Source: Dehalococcoidales bacterium (GTDB lineage Bacteria; Chloroflexota; Dehalococcoidia; Dehalococcoidales; RBG-16-60-22). Taken from it: DNA of 7,300 nucleotides. The notes under the pieces were generated by a model that searched no databases, was not told the origin of the DNA, and worked only from the letters and a program-made list of their open reading frames with translations. The translations under genes and the position numbers were made by a program. This document shows positions 4,940 through 7,300 of this stretch, one piece after another. The DNA lies in assembly GCA_030606585.1 (NCBI GenBank), contig JAUWGD010000084.1:1-7300 (forward strand). The letters run 5' to 3'. How positions within the stretch are numbered: position 1 is the stretch's first letter; every line of letters begins with the position of its first letter.

Positions 4940-6695
4940 AGTCTCTTTTAAACCGGTTGGTTATGGGGAGTCTCCTGTCCCTGCCGAAGGCTCGGGGGGT
5001 TATCTTTACGCCCGGTGGCGCCTGCCGCCGTTTGTATTCGCTGGTATCAACGAGTCGGGCTGACCGGCGCACTACTTTTTCGTCAATGCCTGTGGCCACA
5101 ATCTGCTCGATGCTTTTATCCTCCTCGACGTAGGCGGTCAATATGGGGTCGAGTACCTCATAGGGGGGCAGGGAGTCAGTATCCGCCTGGTCGGGCCTGA
5201 GTTCAGCCGAAGGCGGTTTATCGATAACCGACGCAGGTATTAAATCGGTAGAAGCCAGCGTATTCCGATATCTGGCCAGTTTATAGGCCACCGTCTTGGG
5301 CACGTCTTTGATGACGGCGAAACCGCCGGCCATGTCTCCGTATAGAGTGGTATAGCCGGTGGCCATCTCGCTTTTATTACCGGTCGTCAGCACCAGCCAG
5401 CCGAACTTGTTAGATAACGCCATCAGAATGTTGCCCCTGATACGTGCCTGGGTGTTTTCCTCGGCAACTCCGGACTCGATTCCCCGGAAGGACTCCGCCA
5501 GCGTATCCAGATACGCCTGAAATACCTTTTCGATTGGTATAGTTAGTAGCTGGATGCCCAGGTTCTTAGCCAGGGTCTCGGCGTCCGACAGACTGCCGTC
5601 GGAAGAGTACCGGGACGGCATGGCTACCCCGAACACGTTGGACTTACCCAGTGCGTCGACGGCTATGGCGGCTACCAGGCTGGAATCAAGTCCTCCGGAG
5701 AGTCCGATTAACACCTTTTTAAAATCGTTTTTCAGGATATAGTCCTGCGTGCCCAGAACTAGAGCCTGATAGACTTCTCCCGGGAAGCCGGGTACTTCAA
5801 CCTGTCTGGGGGTGAGGGGTGGTTTATCCGTGCTGAATGGCGCTTCGGATACCATGATGCTTTCTTCGAGGTACCAACCGTCCCCTTGTCGTAGTGTTGC
5901 TCCCTGCCGCCAGCGCGGGTCGTGAAGGCGGGTCCGGAAGACATTTTCGACATCCAGGTCGGCAACTATCAGGTCTTCCCGGAACTGCTGTCCCCGGGCG
6001 ATTAGCTCACCTTTCTCGTCAAGAATAAGGCTATTGCCGTCGAAAACGAGCTCGTCCTGACCTCCTACCAGGTTGGTGAATGCAACGATGGCTATATTAT
6101 CAGCGGCACGCGCCGCAAGCATTCTTTCTCGGTAGCCGGCTTTACCGAAGTGATAGGGTGAGGCGCTGATATTTATAATGACCTCGGCGCCGGAGTAGGC
6201 CTGGGTGGTAGCCGGTCCGGACTCGTACCAGATGTCCTCGCAGATATTAATGCCGATATTGATTCCGGCGAGGGTATAAACAGGGCACTCGCTACCCGCC
6301 CGGAAATAGCGGTTTTCATCGAAGACTCCGTAGTTGGGCAGGAATATCTTGTGATATACACCGGCAAGTTTTCCGTCGTGGATAATAGCGGCGGCGTTAA
6401 AGATATCCTGGTTGGCGTCAACGAAACCGACGACCAGCGTAATTCCCGACGATGCCTTAACTATTTTCTGCAGCGACCGCAGGTTTTCCGCAATGAACTG
6501 TGGTTTGAAAAGGAGGTCTTCGGGCGGGTAGCCGCAAATAGCGAGCTCGGGGAAGGTCAGAAGGTCGACACCCCGAGCTCTGGCTTCTTCAATGACTTTT
6601 AGAATCTTCTTTCGGTTTCCGGTGAAGTCACCCACGGTGACATTAATTTGTGCCATGCCGATACGGAGACGTCGGGTATCAATCCACTTGGTCAT
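4938..6695 (-). CDS. nadE: Glutamine-dependent NAD+ synthetase
   Basis: A two-domain cytoplasmic enzyme that makes NAD from deamido-NAD and ATP, taking ammonia from glutamine. The N-terminal nitrilase-type glutaminase domain (about 8-265) has the Glu-Lys-Cys triad: Glu50 in TFPELAICGYPPEDLL, Lys116 in HKIFLPNYGVFDE and Cys152 in NICEDIWYE. The C-terminal synthetase domain (about 305-585) has the ATP P-loop SGGLDSS (333-339), then TTGNKSE and GDMAGGFAVIKDV, as expected. At 585 residues it is a normal full-length fused enzyme with no missing part. The ATG lies 17 bases after the glnA stop with only a modest GAGG 10 bases upstream; Met14 is the other candidate but would cut into the first strand (RIGMAQINV) and has no Shine-Dalgarno. 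Cotranscription with glnA is likely and makes sense, because glutamine is its substrate. Confidence 0.95.
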   Translation of the reverse strand: MTKWIDTRRLRIGMAQINVTVGDFTGNRKKILKVIEEARARGVDLLTFPELAICGYPPEDLLFKPQFIAENLRSLQKIVKASSGITLVVGFVDANQDIFNAAAIIHDGKLAGVYHKIFLPNYGVFDENRYFRAGSECPVYTLAGINIGINICEDIWYESGPATTQAYSGAEVIINISASPYHFGKAGYRERMLAARAADNIAIVAFTNLVGGQDELVFDGNSLILDEKGELIARGQQFREDLIVADLDVENVFRTRLHDPRWRQGATLRQGDGWYLEESIMVSEAPFSTDKPPLTPRQVEVPGFPGEVYQALVLGTQDYILKNDFKKVLIGLSGGLDSSLVAAIAVDALGKSNVFGVAMPSRYSSDGSLSDAETLAKNLGIQLLTIPIEKVFQAYLDTLAESFRGIESGVAEENTQARIRGNILMALSNKFGWLVLTTGNKSEMATGYTTLYGDMAGGFAVIKDVPKTVAYKLARYRNTLASTDLIPASVIDKPPSAELRPDQADTDSLPPYEVLDPILTAYVEEDKSIEQIVATGIDEKVVRRSARLVDTSEYKRRQAPPGVKITPRAFGRDRRLPITNRFKRD

Positions 6696-6712
6696 CTTGT
6701 CCCAGCCTCGAC

Positions 6713-7300
6713 TTACAGTATTGCCAGGTATTTGTTAAGTTCGTATTCGGTTACCTGACTGCGATACTCGTTCCACTCTATCTTCTTGTTCTGGATGAAG
6801 GCATCGAAAACATGGTCGCCCAGTGCTTTCCGCACCAATTCGCTGTTTTCCGCTATCTGTATCGCTTCCAGCAGGCTGGCCGGCAGAGTGTCGATACCCC
6901 TTTTCTTAAGTTCCGCTTCAGGCATCTCGTAGACGTTCTCTTCTATCGGTGCCGGGGGTTCGTAGCCCTTTTCGATTCCTTCCAGTCCGGCGGCCAGCAT
7001 GACGCTGAAGGCCAGATAGGGATTGCAGGCAGGGTCGGGAGAGCGGAATTCTATTCTGGTGGCCTTTTCGCGGCCCGGCCGGTATTCCGGCACGCGGACC
7101 AGGTCGGAGCGGTTGCGTCGCGCCCAGGATAGATATACCGGTGCTTCATAGCCGGGTACCAGCCGCTTGTAGGAGTTGACCCACTGGTTGCAGACGGCGG
7201 TAATTTCCGGGGCGTATTTCAACAGGCCGGCAATATAGCTCTTGGCTTCTTTAGACAGGTGATAGGGGTCTTTTGCATCGAAAAACGTGTTTTTATCGCC
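6713..7300 (-). CDS. glnA: Glutamine synthetase type I, C-terminal 195 residues (5' end beyond window)
   Basis: The frame is open to the window edge and holds the last 195 residues of the ATP-dependent enzyme that condenses glutamate and ammonia. Visible landmarks (fragment numbering): NSYKRLVPGYEAP (42-54), NRSDLVRVP (63-71) with substrate/phosphate-binding arginines, and RIEFRSPDPACNPYLAF (82-98), whose Glu84 and Arg86 match the metal and glutamate-binding residues of type I enzymes. Where enteric enzymes have the adenylylated Tyr in NLYDLPPEE, this one reads ENVYEMPEAEL, followed by GIDTLPASLLEA and ALGDHVFDAFI. That tail resembles the non-adenylylated GSI-alpha group (Bacillus, Clostridia, archaea), so control by feedback or by NrpR-type repression is more likely than adenylylation (inference). 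A TTG at 7220-7222 is an internal Leu codon, not a start. It is followed 17 bases later by nadE. Confidence 0.95.
   Translation of the reverse strand, partial: GDKNTFFDAKDPYHLSKEAKSYIAGLLKYAPEITAVCNQWVNSYKRLVPGYEAPVYLSWARRNRSDLVRVPEYRPGREKATRIEFRSPDPACNPYLAFSVMLAAGLEGIEKGYEPPAPIEENVYEMPEAELKKRGIDTLPASLLEAIQIAENSELVRKALGDHVFDAFIQNKKIEWNEYRSQVTEYELNKYLAIL

Noticed and set aside
5979..5992. GGAACTGCTGTCCC, one mismatch from an NrpR operator
   Set aside because: It lies deep inside the nadE coding sequence, far from any promoter, and is expected by chance.
6713..7300. Adenylylation site in the glutamine synthetase tail
   Set aside because: A Tyr is present (ENVYEMP) but the surrounding sequence is that of the GSI-alpha group rather than the NLYDLPPEE context of adenylylated enzymes.

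Overview
The window (about 55% GC by eye, densely coded, mostly on the minus strand) looks like chromosome of an anaerobic bacterium. The best guess is a Dehalococcoidia-like member of the Chloroflexota. The reasons are an NrpR-type nitrogen repressor (better known from methanogenic archaea) next to a glutamine synthetase and a two-domain NAD synthetase, strong Shine-Dalgarno sites and short intergenic gaps. The taxonomic call is inference; no rRNA or other marker lies in the window. I see no tRNA, rRNA, insertion sequence, CRISPR array or phage gene.

Left block (1-2635, minus strand). A four-gene unit reads right to left: two tandem paralogous cupin proteins (2635-2096 and 2091-1531), a creatinase/M24-fold protein (1513-362) and a flavodoxin-like protein that runs off the left edge (358-1). 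Gaps are 4, 17 and 3 bases, so it is almost certainly one operon. The cupins keep the full His-His-Glu-His metal site. The M24-fold protein has lost four of the five metal ligands of true M24 peptidases, so it is not an ordinary Xaa-Pro peptidase. I do not recognise the pathway; this is the best candidate here for an undescribed system.

Middle (2636-2841). A 206-base divergent promoter region separates the cupin operon from cysK on the plus strand. It holds a promoter-like element in each direction and two abutting dyads between the cysK promoter and its ribosome binding site. cysK (2842-3819) is an apparently intact O-acetylserine sulfhydrylase.

Right block (3830-7300, minus strand). The order of transcription is glnA (3' part only), nadE, then nrpR behind its own promoter-like element. 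Glutamine synthetase makes glutamine, the glutaminase domain of NadE uses it as ammonia donor for NAD, and NrpR (a 2-oxoglutarate-sensing repressor in archaea) plausibly controls the nitrogen genes. nrpR and cysK converge with only 10 bases between their stop codons. A perfect 10-bp inverted repeat overlaps the nadE stop codon and lies just upstream of the nrpR promoter.
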